Assembly (NCBI GenBank): GCA_016432725.1
Contig: JACJDG010000003.1
Location: 3,472,001-3,536,000 of the forward strand
DNA: 64,000 nt
Source of the DNA: Streptomyces sp. DHE7-1
Lineage (GTDB): Bacteria; Actinomycetota; Actinomycetes; Streptomycetales; Streptomycetaceae
Direction of reading: 5' to 3'
In this document: in pieces, positions 43,979 to 53,426 of the stretch
Layout of the letters: every line of letters starts with the position of its first letter
Position numbering within the stretch: the stretch's first letter is position 1
Notes under the pieces: model-generated
What the model saw: only the letters and a program-made list of their open reading frames with translations
Told to the model about the DNA's origin: nothing
The model's database searches: none
Made by a program: the position numbers and the translations under genes

Positions 43979-45101
43979 TCAGCTGAGGGTCTGCAGCGCC
44001 GCCGCGTCGTACGGCTTCAGCTCGTCGAAGCGGTCGCCGAGCACCTTCGCCGCCCACTCGGGGTCCTGGAGCAGGGCGCGGCCGACGGCGACCATGTCGA
44101 ACTCCTCGTCCTCCAGGCGGTCCAGCAGGTTGTCGATGCCCTTGACCGGGGAGCCCTCGCCCTGGAAGGCGCTGATGAAGTCGCCGTCGAGGCCGACCGA
44201 GCCGACGCTGATGACCGGCTTGCCGGTGAGCTTCTTCGTCCAGCCGGCGAGGTTCAGGTCGGAGCCCTCGAACTCGGGGAGCCAGTAGCGGCGGGTGGAG
44301 GCGTGGAAGACGTCGACGCCGGCGGCGACCAGCGGGGCGAGGATCGCCTCCAGCTCCTCGGGGTCTCGGCGAGACGGGCGTCGTAGGCCTCCTGCTTCCA
44401 CTGCGAGAAGCGGAAGATGACCGGGAAGTCCGGGGAGACCGCGGCGCGGACGGCCGCCACGATCTGCGCGGCGAAGGTGGTCCGGGCGACCGGGTCGCCA
44501 CCGTAGGCGTCGGTGCGGCGGTTGGTGCCCTCCCACAGGAACTGGTCGAGCAGGTAGCCGTGGGCGCCGTGCAGCTCCACGCCGTCGAAGCCGATGCGCT
44601 CGGCGTCGGCCGCGGCCCGGGCGAACGCCTCGATGACGGCGTCGATGTCGTCCTGGGTCATCGGGGTGGCGTCGTCGGTGCCGTCCACGCGCAGGCCGGA
44701 GGGGCCGTGGGAGGGGGCGTCCGGGTGCGGGTTCTGGCCCTGCTTGCGGACCGTGCCGATGTGCCAGAGCTGCGGCACGATGGTGCCGCCCGCCTGGTGC
44801 ACCGCCTCGACGACCTTCGCCCAGCCGGCGAGCTGCTCCTCGCCGTGGAACCGCGGCACACGGCTGCTGCCGCCGGCCGACTCGTGGCCGACGTAGGTGC
44901 CCTCGGTGACGATGAGGCCGACACCCGCGGCGGCGCGCCGGGCGTAGTACGACACCACGTCGTCGCCGGGGACGCCGCCCGGGAGAACATCCGGGTCATC
45001 GGCGCCATCACGATGCGGTTCGGCACGGTGAGGCCGCCCAGCGTGATCGGGCGGGAGAGGATCTGGGCCGCGCGGGAGGCGGGGGGCGGCGTGACGGTCA
45101 C
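43979..45101 (-). pseudogene. NADH:flavin oxidoreductase (Old Yellow Enzyme family), frame broken twice
   Basis: About 374 residues after repair. GTG start at 45101 with GAGGAG 7 bases upstream. TLGGLTVPNRIVMAPMTRMF is the standard OYE opening; QLWHIGTVRKQGQN, FDGVELHGAHGYLLDQFLWE and RRTDAYGG (FMN and substrate residues) follow; the C-terminal part is GSDLNLAGWTKKLTGKPVIS, VGRALLQDPEWAAKVL. Breaks: CCCGGG 44978-44983 (MTRMFSPGGVPGDD expected) and GGGG 44360-44363 (AETPEELEAILAP expected). Reduces activated alkenes; probably intact in the organism. Confidence 0.88.
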
Positions 45102-45235
45102 GTGGGGACTCCTCGGGAACGACTCGGTAGACCGGTTGGTATGTGCGCACGCATTGTTGCAGCTCCTTAAGGAACCTCCCAGCGACTGTCGCACATTCCG
45201 CTCGCGGCCGGGGAGTCCTGTGACCCCTGACACGC

Positions 45236-45281
45236 CCGAGGGCGGTACCCCCTGCCTTGCGACAGGGGGTACCGCCCTCGG
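45236..45281. terminator. Very strong terminator after groEL2
   Basis: Perfect 19-base arms (45236-45254 and 45263-45281; left arm begins CCGAGGGCGGTACCCCCTG) around an 8-base loop, 26 bases past the groEL2 stop. It also insulates the OYE gene downstream on the same strand. Confidence 0.92.
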
Positions 45282-45306
45282 AAAGGACAGGCCGATCCGC
45301 GTGGGA

Positions 45307-46929
<1,623 letters not shown>

Positions 46930-47073
46930 GTGAAGTGGTCCCTCCAGGACTGGGGGTGATTCCTTCGGACCGCGCCCGCGCCCGCGACGGACGGCTCGCC
47001 GGCCGCGTGGTTCCTTGCCCCACTTGGCCTGCGGGCCTCACCGACCCGGTCCTCACTGTCACTCTCACCTTCA

Positions 47074-47117
47074 GAGTGCTAACGCAATGATTAGCACTCG
47101 GCATGGTCGAGTGCAAG
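47074..47117 (-). promoter_or_regulatory. CIRCE operator with an extra half-site
   Basis: TTAGCACTC (47091-47099), N9, GAGTGCAAG (47109-47117) is a CIRCE element (consensus TTAGCACTC-N9-GAGTGCTAA) with two mismatches in one arm. A third, perfect half-site GAGTGCTAA lies at 47074-47082, 8 bases away. HrcA is the known binder in actinobacteria. It is about 145 bases upstream of the groEL2 start. Confidence 0.9.
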
Positions 47118-47175
47118 CGCCTCCCGGGGTACGGGCGCCGCCGTCAGCCACCCGCGAACAGGGCCCGGGCGCGGC

Positions 47176-47211
47176 GAAGGGCCCGCACCCTGTGCGAGGT
47201 GCGGGCCCTTC
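47176..47211 (-). terminator. Intrinsic terminator of the cold-shock gene
   Basis: 14-base perfect stem (GAAGGGCCCGCACC at 47176-47189 and its complement at 47198-47211), 8-base loop, close to the stop at 47225. The run AAAAAA just beyond lies between stop codon and stem on the transcript, so this is an L-shaped rather than U-tailed terminator. Confidence 0.85.
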
Positions 47212-47224
47212 GTGCAAAAAACGT

Positions 47225-47428
47225 TCAGGCGCTGAGGCGAACCATGTCGGCCTGCGGGCCCTTCTGGCCCTGCGAGATCTCGAACTCCACCCGCTGGCCC
47301 TCTTCCAGGGTGCGGTAGCCGTCCATCTGAATGGCGCTGTAGTGGACGAATACGTCCGCACCACCGTCGACCGCGATGAAGCCGTACCCCTTCTCCGCGT
47401 TGAACCACTTGACGGTGCCCTGAGCCAT
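47225..47428 (-). CDS. Cold-shock protein (CspA type)
   Basis: 67 residues, one cold-shock domain: AQGTVKWFNAEKGYGFIAVD with RNP1 (KGYGFI) and DVFVHYSAI as RNP2. Single-stranded nucleic acid chaperone. ATG 47428, RBS GGGGAG 6 bases upstream. It has a long 5' region and a strong terminator, so it is expressed alone. It resembles the ScoF-type cold-shock proteins of Streptomyces. Confidence 0.95.
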   Translation of the reverse strand: MAQGTVKWFNAEKGYGFIAVDGGADVFVHYSAIQMDGYRTLEEGQRVEFEISQGQKGPQADMVRLSA

Positions 47429-47869
47429 GCCTAACTCCCCTATTACTGGCCCTTGCACAGATCCGCACTTCGCGGACCCGGGTCAGACCTCACCCCCATT
47501 GGACGGGGGCGTGCGCCGGAACGCGTCGACCGCCGCTGAATGTATCTGCCCAACTGCCGTCTGCAACAGGTCAATCGGACGAGAAATATGGACGCGAACG
47601 GTCCGGAATGTAGCGTGAATTCGCCCGAATTCAGGGCAAGTCGGGCCCCATAAAATGCGCAAAAGCCGCAGAAAGCACCCACACTTTGGCTACTTCTTGT
47701 CGGGTGCACCGCGGTGAATCCAAGGCTCCCGAACCACGGTCCGCGAGCGGGTTCCCCAACTCTACCGCGCTCAATCACACAGAATGGCCCCCTCCGTTTC
47801 TCTCACGGGGAGGCCATTCGATGAACAATCGGTAACCGGAGTTACCGAAGGTAATGATCGGTCATTCTG
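47429..47869. other. 441-base intergenic region upstream of the cold-shock gene
   Basis: Probably the promoter and a long 5' UTR of the cold-shock gene, which is common for csp genes. In it CCCCC (47491-47495) pairs with GGGGG (47503-47507) around ATTGGAC. On the minus strand TTGACC at about 47575 could be a -35. The far end holds the terminator of the operon at 47870. No convincing gene seen on either strand. Confidence 0.45.
47782..47819 (-). terminator. Terminator of the thrC-like/sulfur-carrier operon
   Basis: GAATGGCC (47782-47789) pairs with GGCCATTC (47812-47819), with further inner C/G pairs (CCGT with ACGG). It lies about 50 bases past the stop at 47870. Confidence 0.7.
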
Positions 47870-48145
47870 TCAGCCTCCGGCGACGGCCGGAATGATGGAG
47901 ACACCGGCGCCGTCCGGAGTCGCGGTCTGCAGCCCCTGCTCGAAACGGACATCGTCGTCGTTGACGTACACATTGACGAAACGCCGCAGCTTGCCCTGGT
48001 CGTCCAGCACCCGGGCGGCGATCCCGGTGTGGTTCGCCTCCAGGTGCTCGATGACCTCGGCGAGGTTCGCGCCCTCGGCGGCGACCTCGGCCTGCCCGCC
48101 GGTGTAGGTGCGCAGGATGGTGGGGATGCGAACGGTCACGCTCAT
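47870..48145 (-). CDS. MoaD/ThiS-family ubiquitin-like sulfur carrier
   Basis: 91 residues, beta-grasp fold: VTVRIPTILRTYTGGQAEVA, LRRFVNVYVNDDDVRFEQGL, and the C-terminal tail VSIIPAVAGG. The terminal Gly-Gly is the thiocarboxylate-forming end of a working sulfur carrier (CysO/ThiS/MoaD). Its ATG at 48145 overlaps the stop of the thrC-like gene (ATGA), so both are made together, which points to sulfur donation to that enzyme rather than to molybdopterin or thiamine synthesis. Confidence 0.92.
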   Translation of the reverse strand: MSVTVRIPTILRTYTGGQAEVAAEGANLAEVIEHLEANHTGIAARVLDDQGKLRRFVNVYVNDDDVRFEQGLQTATPDGAGVSIIPAVAGG

Positions 48146-49425
48146 GCGAGGCCAGCCTCTCGGAAGGAGTCCAGGTTCGGGCGGATGGTCGCGGTCAGCC
48201 CGGTGCCGGCCACCGCGTCGAGGGTCTTGAGGCCGTCGCCGGTGTTGAGGACGACCGTGGTCTTCGCCGGGTCCAGCACGCCCTCCTTGAGCAGCTTGCG
48301 GGTGACGCCGACGGTCACGCCGCCCGCCGTCTCCGCGAAGATGCCCTCGGTCCGGGCCAGCAGCTTGATCGCGTCCACGACCTCCGCGTCCGTGACGTCC
48401 TCCACCGCTCCGCCGGTGCGGCGGGCGATGTCCAGGACGTACGGCCCGTCGGCCGGGTTGCCGATGGCGAGGGACTTGGCGATGGTGTCCGGCTTCTGCG
48501 GCCGTACGACGTCGTGGCCCGCCTTGTACGCGGTCGACACCGGCGAGCAGCCCTCGGCCTGGGCACCGAAGATCTTGTACGGCCGGTCCTCGACCAGGCC
48601 GAGCCTGATCAGCTCCTGGAGGCCCTTGTCGATCTTCGTGAGCTGGGAGCCGGAGGCGATCGGGACCACGATCTGGTCCGGCAGCCGCCAGCCGAGCTGC
48701 TCGCAGACCTCGTACGCCAGGGTCTTGGAGCCCTCGGCGTAGTACGGCCGCAGGTTGACGTTCACGAAGCCCCAGCCCTCGCCGGCCGGGTCGCCGATCA
48801 GCTCGGAGCAGAACCGGTTCACGTCGTCGTAGTTGCCCTCGATGCCGACGAGCTCGCCGCCGTAGATCGCGGCCATGACGACCTTGCCCTGCTCCAGGTC
48901 GTGCGGGATGAACACGCAGGAGCGGAGGCCGGCCCGGGCGGCGGCGGCGCCGACCGCACCGGCGAGGTTGCCGGTGGAGGAGCAGGACAGGGTGGTGAAG
49001 CCGAAGGCGCGGGCGGCCTCCAGGGCCTGGGCGACGACGCGGTCCTTGAAGGAGTGCGTGGGGTTGCCGGAGTCGTCCTTCACGTACAGGCCGCCGGTGA
49101 CGCCCAGCTCGCGGGCCAGGTTGTCGGCCTTGACGAGCTTGGTCCAGCCCGGGTTCAGGTTCGGCTTGTCGGCCACGTCGGCGGGGACGGGCAGCAGCGG
49201 CGCGTAGCGCCAGATGTTCGCGGGACCCGCCTCGATGCGCCGGCGCAGCTCTTCGGCGTCGTAGGCGGAGAAGTCGTAGGCGATCTCCAGCGGGCCGAAA
49301 CACTCCTCGCACGCGAAGACCGGTCCGAGGGGTACCCGGTGGCCGCACTCGCGACAGCTCAGGGCAGCGGCGGGGCCGAGATCGACGGCGGGATTGCTGG
49401 TGCTTGCAACTGTCTGCACAGCCAT
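48142..49425 (-). CDS. thrC: Threonine-synthase-family PLP enzyme (possible homocysteine synthase)
   Basis: 427 residues. An N-terminal zinc-ribbon (LSCRECGHRVPLGPVFACEE, CFG: two CxxC pairs) precedes the fold-type II PLP domain: NPTHSFKDRVV (PLP lysine), SCSSTGNLAGAVGAAAARAG, NTGDGLKTLDAV. By homology it is threonine synthase, acting on O-phosphohomoserine. But it is under a SAM-I riboswitch and overlaps a sulfur-carrier gene; in Streptomyces a ThrC homologue called MetM has been reported to make homocysteine from O-phosphohomoserine (recalled, not checked). That role fits better. ATG 49425; upstream ATGs lie inside the riboswitch. Confidence 0.9.
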   Translation of the reverse strand: MAVQTVASTSNPAVDLGPAAALSCRECGHRVPLGPVFACEECFGPLEIAYDFSAYDAEELRRRIEAGPANIWRYAPLLPVPADVADKPNLNPGWTKLVKADNLARELGVTGGLYVKDDSGNPTHSFKDRVVAQALEAARAFGFTTLSCSSTGNLAGAVGAAAARAGLRSCVFIPHDLEQGKVVMAAIYGGELVGIEGNYDDVNRFCSELIGDPAGEGWGFVNVNLRPYYAEGSKTLAYEVCEQLGWRLPDQIVVPIASGSQLTKIDKGLQELIRLGLVEDRPYKIFGAQAEGCSPVSTAYKAGHDVVRPQKPDTIAKSLAIGNPADGPYVLDIARRTGGAVEDVTDAEVVDAIKLLARTEGIFAETAGGVTVGVTRKLLKEGVLDPAKTTVVLNTGDGLKTLDAVAGTGLTATIRPNLDSFREAGLA

Positions 49426-49444
49426 GGAGGCGAGGCCCTTTCTC

Positions 49445-49582
49445 CTCATCTTCCTCACGACGCATCTCGCCGTGAGACGGATTTGGCACCTTCCCTGGCC
49501 GGGAGCCTCGCGCGAAACGAGTGCGGCTCAGGGGGGTTGCCGGGGCTTCATCGGGCCGTGTCCCTCTGCCCCTCTGGATGAG
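49445..49582 (-). promoter_or_regulatory. SAM-I (S-box) riboswitch
   Basis: Reading the minus strand from 49582: CTCATCCAGAGGGG, CAGAGGGAC, GGCCCGATGAAGCCCCGGCA-ACC, then GGTGCCAAATCC and a final GATGAG (49450-49445) that closes the P1 helix with the initial CTCATC (49582-49577). All conserved S-box blocks are present in order. The 3' P1 strand runs into GGAGAAAGG, the likely RBS area of the next gene, so SAM binding could hide it and stop translation. Confidence 0.95.
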
Positions 49583-49744
49583 CGGTATTCGGTTGTGAAC
49601 GCCGGGAGACCCCCGACATGCGATGGTCATCGGCGTTGTTCAAGACTGTAACCGACGGCCGGGACAGTTGAGATAGTCGTCCGAACCGCGAGATGCATCA
49701 CCCCCCTCAACAGGTGTGATCACGACAGTGAGGAGCCGCAGACC

Positions 49745-50713
49745 GTGCTGGAAGAAGTCGAGCGCTGGCTGGCCACCCGCTCCTGGTCCGTGGCCGACCG
49801 CCCGCTGCACGGAGTCCTGGCCGCCAAGCAGCGCACCGGCCAGTCCGTCTCCGTCGTCCTGCCCGCGCTCAACGAGGAGGAGACGGTCGGCGACATCGTC
49901 GCCGTCATCCGTCACGACCTCGTGCGGCAGGCTCCGCTGGTCGACGAGATCGTCGTCGTCGACTCCGGCTCCACCGACCGCACCGCCCAGGTCGCCGCCG
50001 CGGCGGGCGCCCGGGTGGTGCACCGCGACAGCGTCCTGCCGCGCATACCGGCCGTCCCCGGCAAGGGCGAGGTGCTGTGGCGCTCGCTGCTGGCGACGAG
50101 CGGGGACATCGTCTGCTTCGTCGACGCCGACCTGAGGGAGTTCTCCTCCGACTTCGTCCTCGGCATCGTCGGCCCGCTGCTCACCGATCCGGGCGTCGAC
50201 CTGGTCAAGGCGATGTACGACCGCCCGCTCACCGTGCCCGGCGGGCGCGCCGGCCCGGCCGCCGCCGGGCAGGGCGGCCGGGTCACCGAGCTGATGGCCC
50301 GCCCGCTGCTGAACATGCACTGGCCGCAGCTCGCCGGCTTCGTGCAGCCGCTGGGCGGGGAGTACGCGGCCCGCCGCTCGCTGCTGGAGCAGCTTCCGTT
50401 CCCGGTGGGCTACGGCGTGGAGCTGGGCATGCTGGTGGACGCGCTGCACCTGGTGGGCCTGGACGCGCTGGCCCAGGTGGACGTGGGGGTGCGCAGGCAC
50501 CGGCACCAGGACGGGCAGGCGCTCGGCCGGATGGCCGCGGCCATCTACCGCACCGCCCAGCTCCGGCTGGCCCGCGGCCACCTCGTACGGCCCTCGCTCA
50601 CCCAGTTCGAACGGGGCGAGGACGGGTTCGAGCCGCGCACCTACCCGGTGGACACCGAGGAGCGGCCGCCGATGGTGGAGATCGCCGAGTACGCGCACCG
50701 CAAGGTGGCCTGA
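49745..50713 (+). CDS. GT-A family 2 glycosyltransferase (glucosyl-3-phosphoglycerate synthase-like)
   Basis: 322 residues from GTG 49745. VSVVLPALNEEETVGDIVAV, VDEIVVVDSGSTDRTAQVAA and FVDADLREFSSDFV (the DxD metal site) match GpgS, which makes glucosyl-3-phosphoglycerate from a nucleotide-glucose donor, the first step to glucosylglycerate or methylglucose lipopolysaccharide. RBS GAGGAG 10 bases upstream. It lies next to the trehalose genes, suggesting a shared link to compatible solutes or glucose polymers. The gap upstream holds the divergent riboswitch promoter. Confidence 0.88.
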   Translation: MLEEVERWLATRSWSVADRPLHGVLAAKQRTGQSVSVVLPALNEEETVGDIVAVIRHDLVRQAPLVDEIVVVDSGSTDRTAQVAAAAGARVVHRDSVLPRIPAVPGKGEVLWRSLLATSGDIVCFVDADLREFSSDFVLGIVGPLLTDPGVDLVKAMYDRPLTVPGGRAGPAAAGQGGRVTELMARPLLNMHWPQLAGFVQPLGGEYAARRSLLEQLPFPVGYGVELGMLVDALHLVGLDALAQVDVGVRRHRHQDGQALGRMAAAIYRTAQLRLARGHLVRPSLTQFERGEDGFEPRTYPVDTEERPPMVEIAEYAHRKVA

Positions 50714-50748
50714 GCCGCGGGCGTGCGGCGCGGTGAACGCGGAAGAAC

Positions 50749-50762
50749 GGCTGTATACAGCC
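50749..50762. promoter_or_regulatory. Perfect 14-base palindrome upstream of otsA
   Basis: GGCTGTATACAGCC, no spacer, 57 bases before the otsA start. Too tight to form an RNA hairpin, so more likely a protein binding site in the otsA promoter. The binder is not known. Confidence 0.5.
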
Positions 50763-50819
50763 CCCTTCCGGGGCGGAGCGTACGTTTGAGCGTTTCCGGG
50801 CCGGGCTAGGTTGAGAATT

Positions 50820-52238
50820 ATGGCTTCAACGCAGGGTGCTGAGGTGCTGGTCGCGTCCAACCGCGGCCCGGTTTCGTACGAGGTGCTCGAGGACGGTTCG
50901 CTGAGCGCCAGACGGGGCGGGGGCGGGCTGGTCTCGGGGCTGTCGGCCATCGGGCCGGACCACGACGCGGTGTGGGTCTGCGCCGCGCTCGGAGACGGCG
51001 ACCGGGAAGCGGTACGGCGGGCGGGCGGAGGTCCGCTGCCGGCCGAGGACACCGGCGAGCAGCGGGTGCGGATGCTCGACATCGACGCGACCGTGTTCGC
51101 CGACGCCTACAACGGCATCGCCAACTCGGCGCTCTGGTTCGTCCACCACATGCTGTACCAGACCCCGCTGGAGCCGGTCTTCGACGCGGAGTTCCGCCGC
51201 CAGTGGGCCTCGTACCAGGCGTACAACCGGGCGTTCGCCGAGGCGCTGGCCCAGGAGGCGGCCGAGGGGGCCGCGGTGCTCATCCAGGACTACCACCTGG
51301 CCCTCGCCCCGCGGATGCTCCGCCAGCTCCGCCCCGACCTGCGCATCGGCCACTTCTCGCACACCCCGTGGGCCCCGCCGGACTACTTCCGGCTGCTGCC
51401 CGACGACATCGCCGCCGAGCTGCTGACCGGCATCCTCGGTGCGGACCGGGCGGCGTTCCTGACCAGGCGCTGGGCGGACGCGTTCACCGACTGCTGCCAC
51501 GCGGTGCTCGGCCCCGGCATCCCGTCCGGGACCCGGATCGGGGTGCACGGGCTCGGCGCGGACGCGGACTTCCTGCGCGAGCGGGCGCACCGGCCGGACG
51601 TGGACGAGCGGATGGCGGCGCTGCGCGCGGAGATCGGCGAGGGGCGCCGGACCGTCGTCCGGGTGGACCGCACCGAGCTGTCCAAGAACATCGTGCGCGG
51701 ACTGCTCGCGTACCGGCAGCTCCTGGAGGCCCGCCCCGAGTGGCGCGAGCGGGTGGTGCACCTCGCGTTCGCCTACCCCTCGCGGCAGGACCTCGCGGTC
51801 TACCGCGACTACACGGCCGAGGTGCAGAGGGTCGCGGACGAGATCAACTCCCGTTTCGGGACGCCCGGCTGGACGCCGGTGGTGCTGCACGTCAAGGACG
51901 ACTTCGCCCGCTCCCTGGCCGCCTACCGGCTCGCGGACGTTGCCCTGGTCAACCCGATCCGGGACGGCATGAACCTGGTCGCCAAGGAGGTGCCGGTCGT
52001 CTCCGACGAGGGGTGCGCGCTGGTGCTGTCGCGGGAGGCCGGGGCCTACGAGGAGCTGGGCGAGGACGCGATCGTGGTCAACCCGTACGACGTGGTGGGC
52101 ACGGCGGACGCGCTGCACACCGCGCTGAGCCTGCCGCCGGGCGAGCGGGCGGAGCGGTCCAAGCGGCTGGCCGCCGCCGCCACCGCGCTGCCGCCGGCGC
52201 GGTGGTTCCTGGACCAGCTCGGCGCGCTGACCGGCTGA
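50820..52238 (+). CDS. otsA: Trehalose-6-phosphate synthase
   Basis: 472 residues of family GT20: VLVASNRGPVSYEVLEDG (UDP-sugar glycine-rich loop RGGGGLVSGL near 40), VLIQDYHLALAPRMLR, IGHFSHTPWAPPDYF, and the C-terminal donor site VKDDFARSLAAYRLADVALV, NPIRDGMNLVAKE. It joins a nucleotide-glucose to glucose-6-phosphate. Start ATG 50820. The otsB gene is convergent just downstream, so synthesis and dephosphorylation are encoded side by side but on opposite strands. Confidence 0.93.
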   Translation: MASTQGAEVLVASNRGPVSYEVLEDGSLSARRGGGGLVSGLSAIGPDHDAVWVCAALGDGDREAVRRAGGGPLPAEDTGEQRVRMLDIDATVFADAYNGIANSALWFVHHMLYQTPLEPVFDAEFRRQWASYQAYNRAFAEALAQEAAEGAAVLIQDYHLALAPRMLRQLRPDLRIGHFSHTPWAPPDYFRLLPDDIAAELLTGILGADRAAFLTRRWADAFTDCCHAVLGPGIPSGTRIGVHGLGADADFLRERAHRPDVDERMAALRAEIGEGRRTVVRVDRTELSKNIVRGLLAYRQLLEARPEWRERVVHLAFAYPSRQDLAVYRDYTAEVQRVADEINSRFGTPGWTPVVLHVKDDFARSLAAYRLADVALVNPIRDGMNLVAKEVPVVSDEGCALVLSREAGAYEELGEDAIVVNPYDVVGTADALHTALSLPPGERAERSKRLAAAATALPPARWFLDQLGALTG

Positions 52239-52262
52239 CGGCCGCCGGCCGGGCGGCCCGGG

Positions 52263-53096
52263 TCAGCCGAGCCGCGCGGCCAGCGCGCGCAGCAGCGCGA
52301 CGACGCCCTCCGGGCCGTCGACCACCAGGTCGGCGCGTTCGGCCAGTTCCGTGACCTCGGTGCTGCCGCTGCAGACCAGCAGGCCGGGGACGCCCTCGGA
52401 GCGGAGCTCCTCGACGGCCGCGAAGGCGGGCAGGTCGCCGAGGTCGTCGCCCGCGTAGAGGACCGATCCGGCGGCGGTGCGGCGCACGTGGTCGAGGAGG
52501 GCGACACCCTTGTCCATGCCGGGCGGGCGCAGTTCCAGGACCAGCCGGCCGGGTTCGACGATCAGGCCGTGCCGGGCGGCGAGTTCGGTGAGGGGGCCGC
52601 GCAGGGCCTCGAAGGCTGCCTGCGGGTCGTCGGCGCGGCGGGTGTGCACGGCGACGGCCCGGCCCTTGTCCTCGGTCCAGGTGCCGTGGCCGGCGCCGGC
52701 GCGCTCCAGCAGGCCGGGCAGTTCGGCGCGGACCGCGGCCACCCCGGGGTGCGGCGGGGGCGCGGTGACCTCGCCGGTCGCGGCGTCCCAGCGCTCGGCG
52801 CCGTAGTGGCCGAGGACGGTGAGGTGTTCCAGGCCGGGCACGTTCGCGAAGCCGCCGTACCGCACCGCGACCTCGGCGGGCCGGCCGGTGACCACGGCGA
52901 CGGAGGCCACCTCGGGGGCGAGCCCGGCGAGCGCGGGAACGGCGTCGGGGTGGGCGCGGGCCTGCTCGGGGTCGGCGACGATCGGGGCGAGGGTGCCGTC
53001 GAAGTCGAGTCCGATCACCGCCGCGCGGGGCTTGGCCAGCAGGGTGTGCAGTCCGTCGCGGCCCGCCTGGGTCGCCGGGGTCGGCAGGAGGTCCAT
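52263..53096 (-). CDS. otsB: Trehalose-6-phosphate phosphatase
   Basis: 277 residues of the HAD superfamily: GLDFDGTLAPIVADPEQARA (motif I), VAVVTGRPAEVAVRYGG (motif II), ELRPPGMDKGVALLDHV (Lys motif) and YAGDDLGDLPAF (motif IV). LTVLGHYGAERWDAATGE is the OtsB cap signature. Removes phosphate from trehalose-6-phosphate made by the neighbouring OtsA. Start ATG 53096 (MDLLPTP); no strong RBS. Confidence 0.92.
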   Translation of the reverse strand: MDLLPTPATQAGRDGLHTLLAKPRAAVIGLDFDGTLAPIVADPEQARAHPDAVPALAGLAPEVASVAVVTGRPAEVAVRYGGFANVPGLEHLTVLGHYGAERWDAATGEVTAPPPHPGVAAVRAELPGLLERAGAGHGTWTEDKGRAVAVHTRRADDPQAAFEALRGPLTELAARHGLIVEPGRLVLELRPPGMDKGVALLDHVRRTAAGSVLYAGDDLGDLPAFAAVEELRSEGVPGLLVCSGSTEVTELAERADLVVDGPEGVVALLRALAARLG

Positions 53097-53163
53097 ACAG
53101 GGACAGTATCCGGCGCGGGCCCGGGTCACTCCTGGAGCGTCTCCGCCGGTCGGCGCGGGCGGT

Positions 53164-53391
53164 TCAGCGCTCCGCGCGGCGGGCCTCGCGCACCCGGCGC
53201 AGGCGGTTCACCGTGACCGGGTCGGCGGCGAGCGCCCGCGCGTCGTCCAGGAGGGCGTTGAGGAGCTGGTAGTAGCGCACCGGGGTGAGACCCAGCTCCT
53301 CGCGGATGGCCCGTTCCTTCGCGCCGGGGCCGGCGAAGCCCCGGCGTTCCAGCGCGAGGACGGCCCTTTCCCGGCTGCCCAGTTCCTCCAT
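53164..53391 (-). CDS. DUF3263 protein
   Basis: 75 residues: ELGSRERAVLALERRGFAGP, KERAIREELGLTPVRYYQLL, ALAADPVTVNRLRRVREARR. This is the DUF3263 pattern, a small HTH-like (sigma-70 region 4-like) domain of actinobacteria. Possibly DNA- or RNAP-binding. Start ATG 53391. It lies between otsB and the binding-protein gene on the same strand, 35 bases after the latter. Confidence 0.88.
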   Translation of the reverse strand: MEELGSRERAVLALERRGFAGPGAKERAIREELGLTPVRYYQLLNALLDDARALAADPVTVNRLRRVREARRAER

Positions 53392-53426
53392 GGGGCAACC
53401 GTAGCGCCGGACACCGACAGCCGGCC

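Noticed and set aside
47074..47099. GAGTGCTAA-N8-TTAGCACTC as the CIRCE element itself
   Set aside because: The arms are in the reverse order of CIRCE. The proper order with N9 spacing is formed by 47091-47099 and 47109-47117; the first arm is an extra half-site.
47443..47778. A 111-codon open frame in the region upstream of the cold-shock gene
   Set aside because: Codon usage is poor (many A/T third positions), there is no RBS, and the region reads better as promoter and 5' UTR.
49426..49458. Upstream ATG codons that would extend the ThrC-like protein by 11 residues
   Set aside because: They fall within the 3' P1 strand and RBS region of the SAM riboswitch.
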